A DNA stretch of 64,000 nucleotides, taken from Bosea sp. PAMC 26642 (lineage in GTDB: Bacteria > Pseudomonadota > Alphaproteobacteria > Rhizobiales > Beijerinckiaceae). Shown here piece by piece: positions 27,795 to 39,851 of the stretch. Within the stretch, counting starts at the first letter, position 1. Each line of letters begins with the position of its first letter. The stretch covers positions 930,001 through 994,000 of the forward strand of contig NZ_CP014301.1 in the NCBI RefSeq assembly GCF_001562255.1, given 5' to 3'. Both the position numbers and the translations under genes were made by a program. The notes beneath the pieces are model-generated. The model was not told where the DNA came from and did no database searches. It saw only the letters and a list, made by a program, of their open reading frames with translations.

Positions 27795-28495
27795 CAGACC
27801 CGCGTTCCAAATAGGGCGCCGATGCCGGCCGTGACGGCCATCGCGAACGCTCCCCAGAACGTGACACGGACCGCGGCTATCCCCATCGCTGCTCCGCCGA
27901 CCCTTGCGCCGACAGCTCCCAGGACCGCCAGGAACACCAGCGATGCGATCGATACGGACGCCACAAGAAGGTGTGCCGGAGCGATAAGGGCAATGCCGAC
28001 GGGCACGATAGCCCCGACGGCGAAGGCGGCCGCCGAGGAGAGGGCCGCCTGAACCGGTCGCGCGGCGGTCGCGGTCGACAGGCCCAGTTCGTCCCGGGCG
28101 TGAGCGCCCAGTGGATCATGCGCCATCAATGACGTGGCGACCTCGGTGGAAAGTCGCTGGTTCAGCCCGCGACTCACATAGATTTGCGTGAGTTCGGCCA
28201 ACTCTCCGGCCGGATCGTCATGGAGTTCCTTCCGCTCTCGCGTGAGATCGGCATTCTCGGAGTCGGCCTGCGAACTGACCGAGACGTACTCGCCGGCTGC
28301 CATCGACATGGCGCCGGCGACGAGACCCGAAACGCCCGCGATGAGGATGTTGTGCGGTGTGCCTTGGGCACTGGCAACGCCGATGATCAGGCTGGAGGTC
28401 GAGAGGACGCCGTCATTGGCACCCAGAACGGCAGCGCGCAGCCAGCCGAGTCGCCCGATCACATGCCGCTCGATGTGGGTTTTGAGGCGTGTCAT
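27794..28495 (-). CDS. VIT1/CCC1-family metal transporter
   Basis: A 233-residue protein of the vacuolar iron/manganese transporter family. N-terminal RLGWLRAAVLGANDGVLSTS is diagnostic; then GVSGLVAGAMSMAAGEYVSV, a soluble acidic region (TRERKELHDDPAGELAELTQ) where the metal-binding Glu lie, and three further membrane segments. It removes Fe(II) or Mn(II) from the cytoplasm. Located between the copper ATPase and the MlaF-like ATPase in a single-direction operon. Confidence 0.88.
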   Translation of the reverse strand: MTRLKTHIERHVIGRLGWLRAAVLGANDGVLSTSSLIIGVASAQGTPHNILIAGVSGLVAGAMSMAAGEYVSVSSQADSENADLTRERKELHDDPAGELAELTQIYVSRGLNQRLSTEVATSLMAHDPLGAHARDELGLSTATAARPVQAALSSAAAFAVGAIVPVGIALIAPAHLLVASVSIASLVFLAVLGAVGARVGGAAMGIAAVRVTFWGAFAMAVTAGIGALFGTRV

Positions 28496-28547
28496 TGAGG
28501 ATAAAGAGCCCGGGCTGTTGTGTGTTGCAGCTGCCGGCTGAGGTCGA

Positions 28548-30716
<2,169 letters not shown>

Positions 30717-30743
30717 GGGAAAGGCCTTAAATAGCCAGCCGCT

Positions 30744-31622
30744 TCAGTGCTTCTCGAAGACCGCGCGGCCCGCCAGATCCAGCTCCCCGAACTCCTCGGT
30801 CGACAGCGCGATATTCGCTGCGGCGACGTTCTCCTCGAGGTGCGATACGCGGGACGTGCCGGGTATGGGCAGGAGGACCTCGCTGCGCTTCAGAAGCCAT
30901 GCCAGGGCGATCTGACCGGGTGTCGCGTGGTGTGCCTTGGCGATGCCGTCCAAGAGCGAGCCCGGCTTTTCGAGCGCGCCGGCTGCCAGTGGAAACCATG
31001 GAATGAAGCCGATCCCGTGCATCTCGCAATAGGCCAGCACATCTTCGCTCGTTCGGTCGATCAGGTTGTAGCGGTTCTGGACAGTGGAAACCGGGAAGAC
31101 CTTCCGTGCGGCTTCGATGTCCTCGACCGAGACCTCGCTGAGTCCCGCATGCCGGATCAAGCCATCATCGAGCAACGCCTTGACCGCGCCGAACTGCTCA
31201 TCGCGCGGCACCTTCGGGTCGATCCTGTGCAGCTGCCACAGTCCGATCTGCTCCACGCCGAGGAAGCGAAGGCTCATCTGGGCCTGCTGGCGCAGATACT
31301 CCGGCCGGCCGAGCGGCTGCCAGATGTCGGGACCACCCCGCACGAGGCCCGCCTTGGTGGCGACGAGAATGTCACGATAGGGATGAAGCGCCTTGTGGAT
31401 CAGATGTTCGGACACATCCGGCCCGTATGAATCGGCGGTATCGATGAGGTTCACGCCGAGTTCGGGCAGGCGCTTCAGGGTCGCCAGGCATTCGTCACGG
31501 TCGTACGGCTTGCCCCAGATGCCTTTGCCGGTCAGCCGCATCGCGCCGAAGCCGAGGCGGTTGATCGTGATCTCGCTGCCGATCTTGAACGTGCCGGACT
31601 TGCCGGCATCGAGTTTGGTCAT
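30744..31622 (-). CDS. Aldo/keto reductase
   Basis: A 292-residue (beta/alpha)8 NADPH-dependent oxidoreductase. The catalytic tetrad is visible as Asp and Tyr in [18 protein letters not shown], Lys in [10 protein letters not shown] and His in [11 protein letters not shown]; the cofactor region is IPIPGTSR-like ([20 protein letters not shown]). It reduces aldehydes or ketones. It follows the zinc alcohol dehydrogenase after 63 bp, which suggests joint handling of reactive carbonyls. Confidence 0.9.
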   Translation of the reverse strand: MTKLDAGKSGTFKIGSEITINRLGFGAMRLTGKGIWGKPYDRDECLATLKRLPELGVNLIDTADSYGPDVSEHLIHKALHPYRDILVATKAGLVRGGPDIWQPLGRPEYLRQQAQMSLRFLGVEQIGLWQLHRIDPKVPRDEQFGAVKALLDDGLIRHAGLSEVSVEDIEAARKVFPVSTVQNRYNLIDRTSEDVLAYCEMHGIGFIPWFPLAAGALEKPGSLLDGIAKAHHATPGQIALAWLLKRSEVLLPIPGTSRVSHLEENVAAANIALSTEEFGELDLAGRAVFEKH

Positions 31623-31685
31623 ATCGATGGTCCTCGAATAAAATGCTGGGAGGAGGTGCCGGGCGTCTCCGCGCAGCTGCGCCGT

Positions 31686-32720
31686 TCAGCTCGCAGCGAA
31701 ATCGAGCACGACGCGGGAGGGCACGTCGCCATGCTCCAGCCGCTCGAATACCGAGTTGATCGCCGACAGAGGCTGCAATTCGATATCCGCCTTGACCTTG
31801 CCCTCGGCCGCGAAGGCAAGCGCCTCTGCCATATCCTCGCGGGTGCCGACGAAGGAGCCGCGGATCGTGATGCAGTTGGCGACGACGTCGAAGAGGGGGA
31901 CGGGGAACTCTCCCGGCGGAAGGCCGACGAGCACGCAGGTGCCGCGTTTACGGGCCATTGCGATGCCCTGCTTGAAGGCTCCGAGCGAGGGCGCGGTGAT
32001 TAGAACGCCATGGGCGCCGCCGCCGGTGCCGGTCCTAATCGCCTCGACCGCGTCCGGCGACTTGGCGTTGACGACGAGATCGGCGCCCAGCCGCTTCGCG
32101 TGGTCGAGCTTGCCCTCGTCGATATCGACGGCGCAGACCTGAAGGCCCATTGCCTTGGCGTACTGGATCGCCAGATGGCCCAGGCCTCCGGCGCCTGAGA
32201 TGGCGATCCATTCACCCGGTCGCGCGTCGGACACCTTGATGCCCTTGTAGGTGGTGATGCCCGCGCAGATTAGCGGGGCGGCCTGCTGCGGCGTCAGCCC
32301 GTCAGGAATATGGGCGACGTAATTCGGATCGGCGAGGATATATTCGGCGAAGCCGCCGTTCTTGGTGTAGCCGCCGAACTCGGCCTCACCGCAGACCGTC
32401 TCCCAGGCGGAGAGGCAGTGCTCGCAATGGCCGCAGGCCGAATAGAGCCAAGGTACGCCGACCCGGGCGCCTTCCTTGACGATCGTGACGCCGGCGCCGA
32501 CCGCAACCACGCGTCCGATGCCTTCATGACCCGGAATGAACGGCAGGGTCGGCTTGACCGGCCAGTCGCCCTGAGCGGCGTGGAGATCCGTATGGCAGAC
32601 ACCGCAGGCCTCGGTCTTGACGAGGATCTGGCCTGGCCCAGGTGTCGGGATCGCGACCTCCTGGAAGGCGAGCGGCTTGCCGAACAGCTCGACGACGGCG
32701 GCGTGCATCTTGGCGGCCAT
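31686..32720 (-). CDS. Zinc alcohol dehydrogenase (AdhP type)
   Basis: A 344-residue medium-chain dehydrogenase. Catalytic zinc ligands: ACGVCHTDLHAAQGDW and PGHEGIGRVV; structural zinc: SACGHCEHCLSAWETVC; NAD-binding GAGGLGHLAIQYAKAMGLQ. The sequence is of the AdhP/ethanol type that interconverts primary alcohols and aldehydes with NAD. First gene of a five-gene unit (Adh, aldo/keto reductase, Cu-ATPase, VIT1-like, MlaF-like), with a strong FixJ-like site 111 bp upstream. Confidence 0.92.
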   Translation of the reverse strand: MAAKMHAAVVELFGKPLAFQEVAIPTPGPGQILVKTEACGVCHTDLHAAQGDWPVKPTLPFIPGHEGIGRVVAVGAGVTIVKEGARVGVPWLYSACGHCEHCLSAWETVCGEAEFGGYTKNGGFAEYILADPNYVAHIPDGLTPQQAAPLICAGITTYKGIKVSDARPGEWIAISGAGGLGHLAIQYAKAMGLQVCAVDIDEGKLDHAKRLGADLVVNAKSPDAVEAIRTGTGGGAHGVLITAPSLGAFKQGIAMARKRGTCVLVGLPPGEFPVPLFDVVANCITIRGSFVGTREDMAEALAFAAEGKVKADIELQPLSAINSVFERLEHGDVPSRVVLDFAAS

Positions 32721-32830
32721 GGCAGGCTCCTGCGCTTGTTGGGGTGACGATCTGGTGGCGCGCCACCGAGCTAGGGCGGATCAACCGCCATTCCGTTGCG
32801 CACAAGATCAGCGCCGTGCCGTCACGGGCA

Positions 32831-32848
32831 GCCCCGGAAACTACGCAG
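32831..32848 (-). promoter_or_regulatory. FixJ-like site upstream of Adh-metal operon
   Basis: Minus strand CTGCGTAGTTTCCGGGGC; identical to the consensus over the first 15 bases. It lies 111 bp before the Adh start. Confidence 0.75.
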
Positions 32849-32908
32849 GCGCGGCGCCATGCAGGCCTGGGACCCGGCGTTCACGGCACCAGGACCGGGC
32901 GTCGGGGG

Positions 32909-34291
32909 TCAGACCGGCGCCGGCATCGCGGCGGTGCGCACCAGCTTCTTGTTGACGAACTGCTGGATGCCCATGTCGCCGAGCTCGCGGCCGTAGCCGG
33001 AATCCTTGATTCCGCCGAAGGGCAGCTCGGCGTCGGACCAGTCGATGTTGTTGATAAACATCATCCCGGTCTCGACTCGGCTGGCGACGCGCTGGCCGCG
33101 CGCGACGTCCTTGCACCAGACGGAACCGCCCAGACCGAAATCGGAGTCGTTGGCGAGCGCGATCGCCTCGTCCTCGTTCTTGACGCGGAAGAACATGGCG
33201 ACCGGGCCGAAGAACTCGTCGCGGAAGGCGGGATTGCCGGGCTCGATATCGGTCAGGATGGTGGGCTCCATGTAGGAGCCAGGCCGGTCGATGCGCTTGC
33301 CGCCGGTGACCAGCGTCGCGCCCTTGTCGACCGCCAGCTTCACCTGTGCGAGCAACTGGACGAGCGCCGCCTCGCTAGAGAGCGGGCCGAGCGTGGTCGT
33401 CTCGTGCATCGGGTCGCCGGCCTTTAAGGCCTCGAGCGCTGCCTTGAACCGGGCCAGGAACGCATCGGCGAGGGACTCGACGACGATGAAGCGCTTGGCG
33501 GCGCAGCAGGTCTGGCCGGTGTTGTACATCCGCCCCCAGACAGCCCAGGGGATGGTGCGATCGAGATCGGCGTCTTCCAGGACGATGAAGGCGTCGCTGC
33601 CGCCCAGTTCCATGGAGGAGATCTTCAGGCTACGACCAGCCCTGGCCGCGACGGTCTGGCCGGCCGCGACGCTGCCGGTCAGGCAGACGCCCTTGACGCG
33701 GGGATCGTCGATGACCCTGTCGGACTGAGCATGCGAGATCAGCAGGTTGGTGTAGAGGCCGGCCGGGGCGCCGGCCTCGATCAGCAGCTTTTCAAAAGCA
33801 ATGGCGCATTGAGGTACGATGCCTGCATGTTTCACGACGAGGACATTGCCCGCCATCAGATGCGGACCGGCGATGCGGGCGAGCTGATAATAGGGGAAAT
33901 TCCACGGCTCGACGCCGAAGATCACCCCGATCGGGCTGCTCTCCATATGCGCCTCGCCGACCGTCGGGTGGAGCTTCACGGGCGCCAGGAAGCGCTCGGC
34001 GTTCTCGGCGTAATAGGCCATGATGCGGGCGCTGAATTCGACCTCGGCGCGGGCCTCGCCGATGCGCTTGCCCATCTCCCGCGTCATCGTCTGCGACAGC
34101 GTGTCCGCCTGGGCATGCAGCAGCGCCGAGGCCTTCGCGATGATCACGGCCCGCTGCGCGTAGCTGCGCCCGCGCCAGGTTTCGAAACAGGCCGCGGCGG
34201 TTGCGATCGCGTGGTCGAGTGCCGCGTCGGTCATGTCGTCGAAGGATGCGACCGCCACCCCGTTAAACGGGTTGATGCTCTGATAGGTCAT
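32909..34291 (-). CDS. NAD(P)-dependent aldehyde dehydrogenase
   Basis: ATG 34291 gives MTYQSINPFNGVAVASFDDM; the frame upstream overlaps the neighbouring gene's end. The 460-residue enzyme is close to succinate-semialdehyde dehydrogenases: GVEPWNFPYYQLARIAGPH, catalytic Glu in MELGGSDAFIVLEDADLD, catalytic Cys in YNTGQTCCAAKRFIV, and C-terminal PFGGIKDSGYGRELGDMGIQ. It oxidises aldehydes to acids. It follows a zinc dehydrogenase by 58 bp on the same strand, so aldehyde made there can be oxidised here. Confidence 0.92.
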   Translation of the reverse strand: MTYQSINPFNGVAVASFDDMTDAALDHAIATAAACFETWRGRSYAQRAVIIAKASALLHAQADTLSQTMTREMGKRIGEARAEVEFSARIMAYYAENAERFLAPVKLHPTVGEAHMESSPIGVIFGVEPWNFPYYQLARIAGPHLMAGNVLVVKHAGIVPQCAIAFEKLLIEAGAPAGLYTNLLISHAQSDRVIDDPRVKGVCLTGSVAAGQTVAARAGRSLKISSMELGGSDAFIVLEDADLDRTIPWAVWGRMYNTGQTCCAAKRFIVVESLADAFLARFKAALEALKAGDPMHETTTLGPLSSEAALVQLLAQVKLAVDKGATLVTGGKRIDRPGSYMEPTILTDIEPGNPAFRDEFFGPVAMFFRVKNEDEAIALANDSDFGLGGSVWCKDVARGQRVASRVETGMMFINNIDWSDAELPFGGIKDSGYGRELGDMGIQQFVNKKLVRTAAMPAPV

Positions 34292-34349
34292 GAGATGTCC
34301 TTTGAGATGTCTTCGTCCGGAGCCCGCCACGAGGCGGTGGCCCGCCCGG

Positions 34350-35414
34350 TCAGGCCTCAATAATGACCTTCAGCGCCTTGGTCTTGGCCGCATTGGCAAA
34401 GGTGTCGTAGGCGTCGAGGATGTCGGCGAGCTTGAAGCGGTGCGTGATCAGCAAGGTCGGGTCGATCTTCTGCGCCTTGAGAACCTTGAGCAGCATCGGC
34501 GTGCTGACGGTGTCCACGAGCCGCGTGGTGATGCTGATGTTGCGGTCCCACAGGCGCTCGAGATGCAGGGCGACCGGCACGCCATGGACGCCGACATTGG
34601 CGATAACCCCGCCCGCCGCGACGATCTCCTCGCAGAGCTCGAAGGTCGCGGGGATGCCGACCGCCTCGATCGCGGTATCGACGCCGCGGCCCTCGGTCAG
34701 CGACATCAGGGTCTCGACGGCCTTGCCATCGCTGCTGTTGATGGTCTGCGTCGCGCCGAAGCGCTTGGCGATCTCGAGTCGGTTATCGTCGAGATCGATC
34801 ATGATGATCTCGCCGGGCGAGTAGAACTGTGCGGTCAGCAGAGCGGCGAGCCCGATCGGGCCTGCCCCGACGATGGCGAGCGTGGCGCCCGGCTGGACCT
34901 TGCCATTGAGCACGCCGCATTCGAAGCCGGTCGGCAGGATATCGCTGAGCATGACCAGCGCCTCTTCGTCGGCCCCCTCGGGGATCGGATAGAGGCTGGT
35001 GTCGGCATGCGGCGTGCGGACGTACTCCGCCTGCGTGCCATCGATGGTGTTGCCGAGGATCCAGCCGCCGGTGGTGCAGTGAGAGAACATTCCCTTCCGG
35101 CAGAACTCGCAGCGGCCGCAGGCGCTGACGCAGGAGATCAGGACGCTATCGCCGACCTTGAAGGCGGTGACGCCGGAGCCGACGCTGTCGATGACGCCGA
35201 CGCCCTCATGGCCGAGGATGCGGCCGGGCTGGCAGCTCGGCAGGTCGCCCTTGAGGATGTGGAGGTCGGTGCCGCATATCGTCGTCCGCGTGATCTTGAC
35301 GATCGCGTCAGTGGCCGCGGCGATCTGGGGCCTCGCATGGTCCTCGAACGCCTTCTTGCCCGGCCCATGATAAACCAGAGCCTTCATCGTCGTGGTCTTC
35401 GCCACAGCGTTCAT
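34350..35414 (-). CDS. Zinc-dependent alcohol dehydrogenase
   Basis: ATG 35414 (MNAVAKTTTMKALVYHG) is chosen over 35459, whose extra residues are not family-like; ATG 35387 (MKALVYHG) is also possible. Of about 354 residues: catalytic zinc TICGTDLHILKGDLP and GHEGVGVIDSVG; structural zinc SACGRCEFCRKGMFSHC; Rossmann loop IVGAGPIGLAALLTAQ. It belongs to the threonine/2,3-butanediol/short alcohol branch. First gene of a two-gene unit with the aldehyde dehydrogenase; FixJ-like site 85 bp upstream. Confidence 0.9.
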   Translation of the reverse strand: MNAVAKTTTMKALVYHGPGKKAFEDHARPQIAAATDAIVKITRTTICGTDLHILKGDLPSCQPGRILGHEGVGVIDSVGSGVTAFKVGDSVLISCVSACGRCEFCRKGMFSHCTTGGWILGNTIDGTQAEYVRTPHADTSLYPIPEGADEEALVMLSDILPTGFECGVLNGKVQPGATLAIVGAGPIGLAALLTAQFYSPGEIIMIDLDDNRLEIAKRFGATQTINSSDGKAVETLMSLTEGRGVDTAIEAVGIPATFELCEEIVAAGGVIANVGVHGVPVALHLERLWDRNISITTRLVDTVSTPMLLKVLKAQKIDPTLLITHRFKLADILDAYDTFANAAKTKALKVIIEA

Positions 35415-35498
35415 CGTCAGTCCTCGACGGGGTGACGGGCTCCGACATGAAGATCCCATCCAGGGGCGCAGGCTGAGCCAGGCGCGGCACGATCAACA

Positions 35499-35516
35499 GC
35501 CTCGGAAACTACCCAA
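35499..35516 (-). promoter_or_regulatory. FixJ-like site upstream of Adh-Aldh operon
   Basis: Minus strand TTGGGTAGTTTCCGAGGC. Points to the dehydrogenase start 85 bp away. A second site in the opposite orientation follows at 35623, making a divergent control region. Confidence 0.75.
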
Positions 35517-35622
35517 GCGGGTGGCTGAGAGTGGTGGCCGCCCGCCGGACATGATCGCTTCGCGGTGGTTTGCGGCTCACGCCCCCGGAAAGGACCGGCG
35601 CTGCACGAGCCGATGGCGGGCG

Positions 35623-35640
35623 ATGGGTAATTTCCGAGCC
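35623..35640 (+). promoter_or_regulatory. FixJ-like site upstream of 62-aa protein
   Basis: ATGGGTAATTTCCGAGCC on the plus strand, 119 bp before the ATG at 35759 and 106 bp from the opposite-facing site at 35499. Confidence 0.65.
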
Positions 35641-35758
35641 TTCCGGCGCGTCACCGTTGGCCGCTACCGTCGTGAAGGTTCCCCCCGGTCGGAAGGACGA
35701 TCCTTCGCGGGCAGGGACATGGGAACGCCGGGCCCCGCCGGCATCGAAGGATACGCAC

Positions 35759-35947
35759 ATGACGTCCAAACCCGAAGCCAAAGCCGGCAAGAAGACCCTG
35801 GGCATCGTCCATCCCGGCATGATGGGGGACGGCACCGAGGAGCAGAACCTCAACGAGCGTGGCGACCCTTCTGCCCGGATCACGAAGGACGAGGTCAACG
35901 CCGCATTTGCCGACAAGACCAAGCCCAAGACCGACGGGACGAACTGA
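35759..35947 (+). CDS. Small charged protein (62 aa), unknown
   Basis: MTSKPEAKAGKKTLGIVHPG begins a hydrophilic, Lys/Asp-rich protein without hydrophobic core, Cys or signal peptide; the middle holds GMMGDGTEEQNLNERGDPS and the end ADKTKPKTDGTN. It looks intrinsically disordered. The family is not recognised. Its own FixJ-like site 119 bp upstream and the position before the DUF3775 gene argue that it is a real, co-regulated stress gene. Confidence 0.6.
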   Translation: MTSKPEAKAGKKTLGIVHPGMMGDGTEEQNLNERGDPSARITKDEVNAAFADKTKPKTDGTN

Positions 35948-36098
35948 CGGGCACAATGCGGAGGTCGCCTCCGCCTGAGCGGCCCTCAATCGACCTCCGC
36001 ACCAGGATGGCGACGGTCTCGCCGGGCGGCCGTCGTCATGAGACGGCGCCGCCACGGCTGAGCGCTCGACCCCCGATGTCTCTTCGATGGAAAACACC

Positions 36099-36512
36099 AT
36101 GACTGAATTAGCGGAACTGGGCATTGCCACCCGGAAGGTCTGCTTCATCCTGTCCAAGGCGCGACAGTTCGATGCCAAGGAAGGGGTGACAGACCCCGGA
36201 TCCGGCTCCAATGCCATCGATGACGGCATGGTGGACGTCCTCGAGGACGACCGCAGCGATCCGGTCGAGCAGGAACTGAAGAGCTTCATCCAAGATCTCG
36301 ATATCGACGAGCAGGTGGATCTCGTCGCGCTGGCCTGGCTCGGCCGTGGCGACGGCGCGATCGGCGACTGGAGCAGGCTCCAGTCCGATGCGCGCTATGC
36401 CCACAACACCCGCACGGCGGCCTATCTGATGGGGCTGCCCTTGCTCGCCGACTATCTTGCGGAGGGCCTCTCGCTGTTTGGCGAGAGCTGCGAGGATTTC
36501 GACGCCGAATGA
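36099..36512 (+). CDS. DUF3775 family protein
   Basis: About 137 residues from ATG 36099 (36087 is also possible). The family pattern is visible: KVCFILSKARQFDAKEGVTD, then ELKSFIQDLDIDEQVDLVAL AWLGRGDG in pieces, then TRTAAYLMGLPLLADYLAEG and an acidic end. DUF3775 proteins are alphaproteobacterial and uncharacterised. It lies 151 bp after the 62-aa gene in the same direction and may share its promoter. Confidence 0.8.
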   Translation: MTELAELGIATRKVCFILSKARQFDAKEGVTDPGSGSNAIDDGMVDVLEDDRSDPVEQELKSFIQDLDIDEQVDLVALAWLGRGDGAIGDWSRLQSDARYAHNTRTAAYLMGLPLLADYLAEGLSLFGESCEDFDAE

Positions 36513-36601
36513 GCGGCGACGCCCGCCGCGCTCCGGCGAGGGCGTCGGGCTCGAAGAGGGCAGGGGCGTCAATCCAGGCTCCTGAATTCAAGCGCAGGAT
36601 T

Positions 36602-37315
36602 TCAGCCCGCCGCTGGCCCTGACGCCCCGGCCTCCTGCCCAGAGATCCGCCCGTCGACCACGTCGAGAATCCGGTCGCAGCGCTGGGCGAGTTCAAGATT
36701 ATGGGTGACGATCAGGAACGTGGTCGAACGCTCTTTGTTGATGCGCCGCATCAGGTCGAAGACGCTGTCGGCGGAGACGCTGTCGAGATTGCCGGTGGGC
36801 TCGTCGGCCAGCACCAGCGAGGGGTTCATCGCCAGCGCGCGTGCGATCGCGACGCGCTGCTGCTGGCCGCCCGACATGTTGTTGGCCCGGTTATCGCGCC
36901 AGCGGGTCAGGTCGACATCCGCCAGCAGACCATAGGCGACGTCCTGCATCGCGTCCGTCCGCCGGCCGTGATCGACCAACCTAGGCATCATCACGTTCTC
37001 GGCCGCCGTGAAGGCCGAGATTAGATAGTGGTACTGGAAAACGAATCCAATCGCATGCCCGCGTAGCGCGGTCACCTCGGAATCGGGCAGGCCGGCGGTG
37101 TTGTGACCATTGATCGAGACCGTGCCGGATGTCGGCTGGTCGAGCAGGCCGATGATGTTCAAAAGAGTGCTCTTGCCGGAACCGGACGGACCCATCAGGG
37201 CGACGAATTCGCCGGCCGCCAGCGTCAGATCGATCCCGTGCAGGATTTCGGTCTCGACCGGCGTGCCGACATTGTACGATTTGCGGATTTGCGAAAGGGA
37301 TAGGACGTCAGCCAC
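36602..37315 (-). CDS. MacB/LolD-type ABC exporter ATPase
   Basis: GTG 37315 ([16 protein letters not shown] follows) is chosen; it overlaps the permease stop by 8 bp. Walker [21 protein letters not shown], signature [17 protein letters not shown], Walker [14 protein letters not shown] are those of the MacB/LolD family that powers FtsX-type permeases. It is the last gene of a BON - membrane fusion protein - permease - ATPase operon. Confidence 0.92.
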   Translation of the reverse strand: MADVLSLSQIRKSYNVGTPVETEILHGIDLTLAAGEFVALMGPSGSGKSTLLNIIGLLDQPTSGTVSINGHNTAGLPDSEVTALRGHAIGFVFQYHYLISAFTAAENVMMPRLVDHGRRTDAMQDVAYGLLADVDLTRWRDNRANNMSGGQQQRVAIARALAMNPSLVLADEPTGNLDSVSADSVFDLMRRINKERSTTFLIVTHNLELAQRCDRILDVVDGRISGQEAGASGPAAG

Positions 37316-38534
37316 GGATCGCCTCCACGGGATCAAGACGGGCCGCCCTGAGCGCCGGCGCCATTCCGGCAGCCACGCCGGTGACGGTCGCGACCGCAGC
37401 AGCCGCGATGAAGAGGCTGGGCTCCAGCATCAGCCCGAAGAGCTCGGTGCCGTCGGCCTGCCGGGCGGCGCTGTGCCAGAGGACCAGGGCGCCGGCTCCA
37501 AGGCTCGAGCCGATCAATGAACCGATGAACCCTAGAACGCCGCCCTGGATCAGGAAGATGCCCAGCACCTGACCTCGCCTCGTCCCCATGGCCCGCAGGA
37601 TGCCAATATCTTTTGAACGCTGGATCACTGATACGATCAGCACGGCCGCGATGCCGAAGGCGACGGAGAGACCGACGAAGGACCGGATCAGCGTGTTAGA
37701 GGATTGCTGCGCCCTGACCGCCGTGAAGAACTGGGCGTTGGTCTTGATCCAGCTATCGGCCTGGACGGGAAGCGTGGCCGCAATGTCGCGCGCGATCGTC
37801 TCCGCGGCATAGATGTCGGTGACAGTGACATCCAGGGTCGTCACGCCGCCGATCAGCTTGAGCAGGCTTTGCGCTGTCCGTAGGGCCACGAAGGTGCTGC
37901 GCGAATTGGCGCCCTTGTTGCCGAGATCGAAGATGCCCGTGATGGTGAGCACTCGCGTGGTGCCTGTCGCCGTGCTGAGGTTGAGTTTGTCGCCGACGGT
38001 GGCCCCGAGATCCTTGGCGAGTTCGGTACCTACCAGGATATCATCGCTTTCGAGCTTCGAGGTGCCGGCGACGATGTAGTCGGGTATCCGCACGATCTGG
38101 AAATACAGGTCCGGCTCCATGCCGGTCAGAGTGATGCTTCGCGCCGCGTCGCCGCGAATGGCCAGGGCGGATCCCGCAGCGGTGGGCGATACCGTCACCA
38201 CATCGGTGCGCGCCTTGATAGCGGTTCGCACGGTCTGCCACTGATCGATCGACAAAATGCGTTGGGAGGGACGCTGGATGATCGCGCCCTCGAGCAGGCC
38301 TGGGCCCCGTCGAAGCGGGCGGGCGACCTCGTCGGGCGGGATGATCTGGATATGGGCCTGCGAGGTCAGGACGCGCTTGATGAAGTTCGCCTGCAGGCCT
38401 GCCAGCATCGCCGACATGAACACAATGACGCCTACGCCCATCGCGATGCCGGTCAAGATGAAGACGGTCTGCATGAGCCCTTCGGTGAGGAAGCGCAGGC
38501 CGATCGTCCATTCGATCGGCACCCAGTTCTTCAT
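37308..38534 (-). CDS. FtsX-like ABC permease
   Basis: A 408-residue permease with one N-terminal membrane helix ([20 protein letters not shown]), a large periplasmic domain, and three C-terminal helices ([60 protein letters not shown]). This is the MacB/LolC topology. Its start overlaps the stop of the fusion-protein gene. Together with the neighbours it forms a tripartite-type exporter; the substrate is unknown. Confidence 0.88.
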   Translation of the reverse strand: MKNWVPIEWTIGLRFLTEGLMQTVFILTGIAMGVGVIVFMSAMLAGLQANFIKRVLTSQAHIQIIPPDEVARPLRRGPGLLEGAIIQRPSQRILSIDQWQTVRTAIKARTDVVTVSPTAAGSALAIRGDAARSITLTGMEPDLYFQIVRIPDYIVAGTSKLESDDILVGTELAKDLGATVGDKLNLSTATGTTRVLTITGIFDLGNKGANSRSTFVALRTAQSLLKLIGGVTTLDVTVTDIYAAETIARDIAATLPVQADSWIKTNAQFFTAVRAQQSSNTLIRSFVGLSVAFGIAAVLIVSVIQRSKDIGILRAMGTRRGQVLGIFLIQGGVLGFIGSLIGSSLGAGALVLWHSAARQADGTELFGLMLEPSLFIAAAAVATVTGVAAGMAPALRAARLDPVEAIRG

Positions 38535-39802
38535 GACGCCACCGGACGCAGGCGCTGGCCGGCGCGGACACCGGCGGCCACCGGGATCAGGCGCTCGCCC
38601 GGTGCAACGCCGTCGAGAATCTCGATGCTGTCGGCGGCACGCAGCCCGATATGGACGGTCTGCATCCGTGCGCGACCTTCCCTGACGACGAGGATCCAGG
38701 GCTTGGCGCTGAGGGGATCGTGAACGGTGCGCGCCGGCACGACCATCACGCTATTGCGGCGCTCGATTTGGACATCGACCGAGACGGTCATGTCCTGCCT
38801 CAGATAGGCCGGCGGCAGCGTCGTCGTCAGCTTGACCTCGACGGAGGCGCGGCTGATGTCGACCGAAGGGTTGATGTAGGACAGCGTCACGGGAAAGCGC
38901 TGGTCGGCATAGGCATCGGCCGAGGCCACCGCACTCTGCCCGAGCTTGAGCAGCCCGATGTTCTTCTCGTCGATCTGCAGGACAAGCTGAACGGCGCCGG
39001 TCGGCGCCAGCACCAGCAAGGCCTTGCCGGGCGCGACGACCATGCCGCGCTCGACGCTGCGCGTGATCAGAATGCCGTCGCGCGGGGCCGAGATCGTTGC
39101 ATAGCCGAGACGGGCGCGGGCCTCGACCAGCCCGGCCTGGGCCTGGTCGAGCTGGGTCTGCGCCATGACGAAATCGGCGCCGCCGGCCGTCGCAGTGAAG
39201 ACCTGGAGCTCGGCGGTCCGGACCTGCGTCCGCGCGATGTCGAGATCTTTCGTGGCGGCATCGAGCACGGCGCGTGTGCCATATCCCGATGTTGCCAACC
39301 CCTCCGCGCGCTGGAAGGCGGCGTCGGCGTTGGCAAGCGTTGCCTTGGCCTGCCTCAGGCTCTGGTCGGCAGCCGGCAGCGTAAGTTCCCGCATCTGGCG
39401 AAGCCGGGCGGCGGCTTGTGCCGATGTCGCCTGGGCTTGCACGACGGCAGCCTCCAGTTCACGCGTGACCAATGAGACGAGCGGTTGCCCGGCCGTCACG
39501 GATTGGCCCTCCTCGACGAGCACATCGGCCACGGTCGCTGTGATCTGACCGGCGATCTCGACCCGGAATGGCGTCTCGACATGGCCGCTGGCGACGACGG
39601 TCTTGATCAGATCGGTCCGCATGACGGGATAGACCGCGACCTCTGGCCCCAGGAACCACCGCAAGCCGCCCATAGCGATGGCTACGCTGATGAAGAGCGT
39701 GGGGATGGTCGGCCATTTGTGAGTCCACAGCCATTTGCCTCCTTGGGAAAGCCACGACTTCGACGGCGTCACGATCGCGGGTTCTGCCGAGATTTGGCTC
39801 AC
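38531..39802 (-). CDS. HlyD/MacA-like membrane fusion protein
   Basis: GTG 39802 (SQISAEPAIVTPSKSW follows, with GAGGT upstream) is chosen because the longer frame overlaps the BON gene. The 423-residue protein has one membrane helix (PTIPTLFISVAIAMGGLRWF), a lipoyl-type hairpin region (GQITATVADVLVEEGQSVTA), a long coiled-coil of about 110 residues, and a C-terminal beta-barrel. It links the FtsX-like permease to the outer membrane. It is in the middle of the BON-fusion-permease-ATPase operon. Confidence 0.87.
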   Translation of the reverse strand: MSQISAEPAIVTPSKSWLSQGGKWLWTHKWPTIPTLFISVAIAMGGLRWFLGPEVAVYPVMRTDLIKTVVASGHVETPFRVEIAGQITATVADVLVEEGQSVTAGQPLVSLVTRELEAAVVQAQATSAQAAARLRQMRELTLPAADQSLRQAKATLANADAAFQRAEGLATSGYGTRAVLDAATKDLDIARTQVRTAELQVFTATAGGADFVMAQTQLDQAQAGLVEARARLGYATISAPRDGILITRSVERGMVVAPGKALLVLAPTGAVQLVLQIDEKNIGLLKLGQSAVASADAYADQRFPVTLSYINPSVDISRASVEVKLTTTLPPAYLRQDMTVSVDVQIERRNSVMVVPARTVHDPLSAKPWILVVREGRARMQTVHIGLRAADSIEILDGVAPGERLIPVAAGVRAGQRLRPVAS

Positions 39803-39851
39803 GATGACCTCATTGCTGAGCTGGTGCTGGAATGACCGAGCCGAGAGCGTT

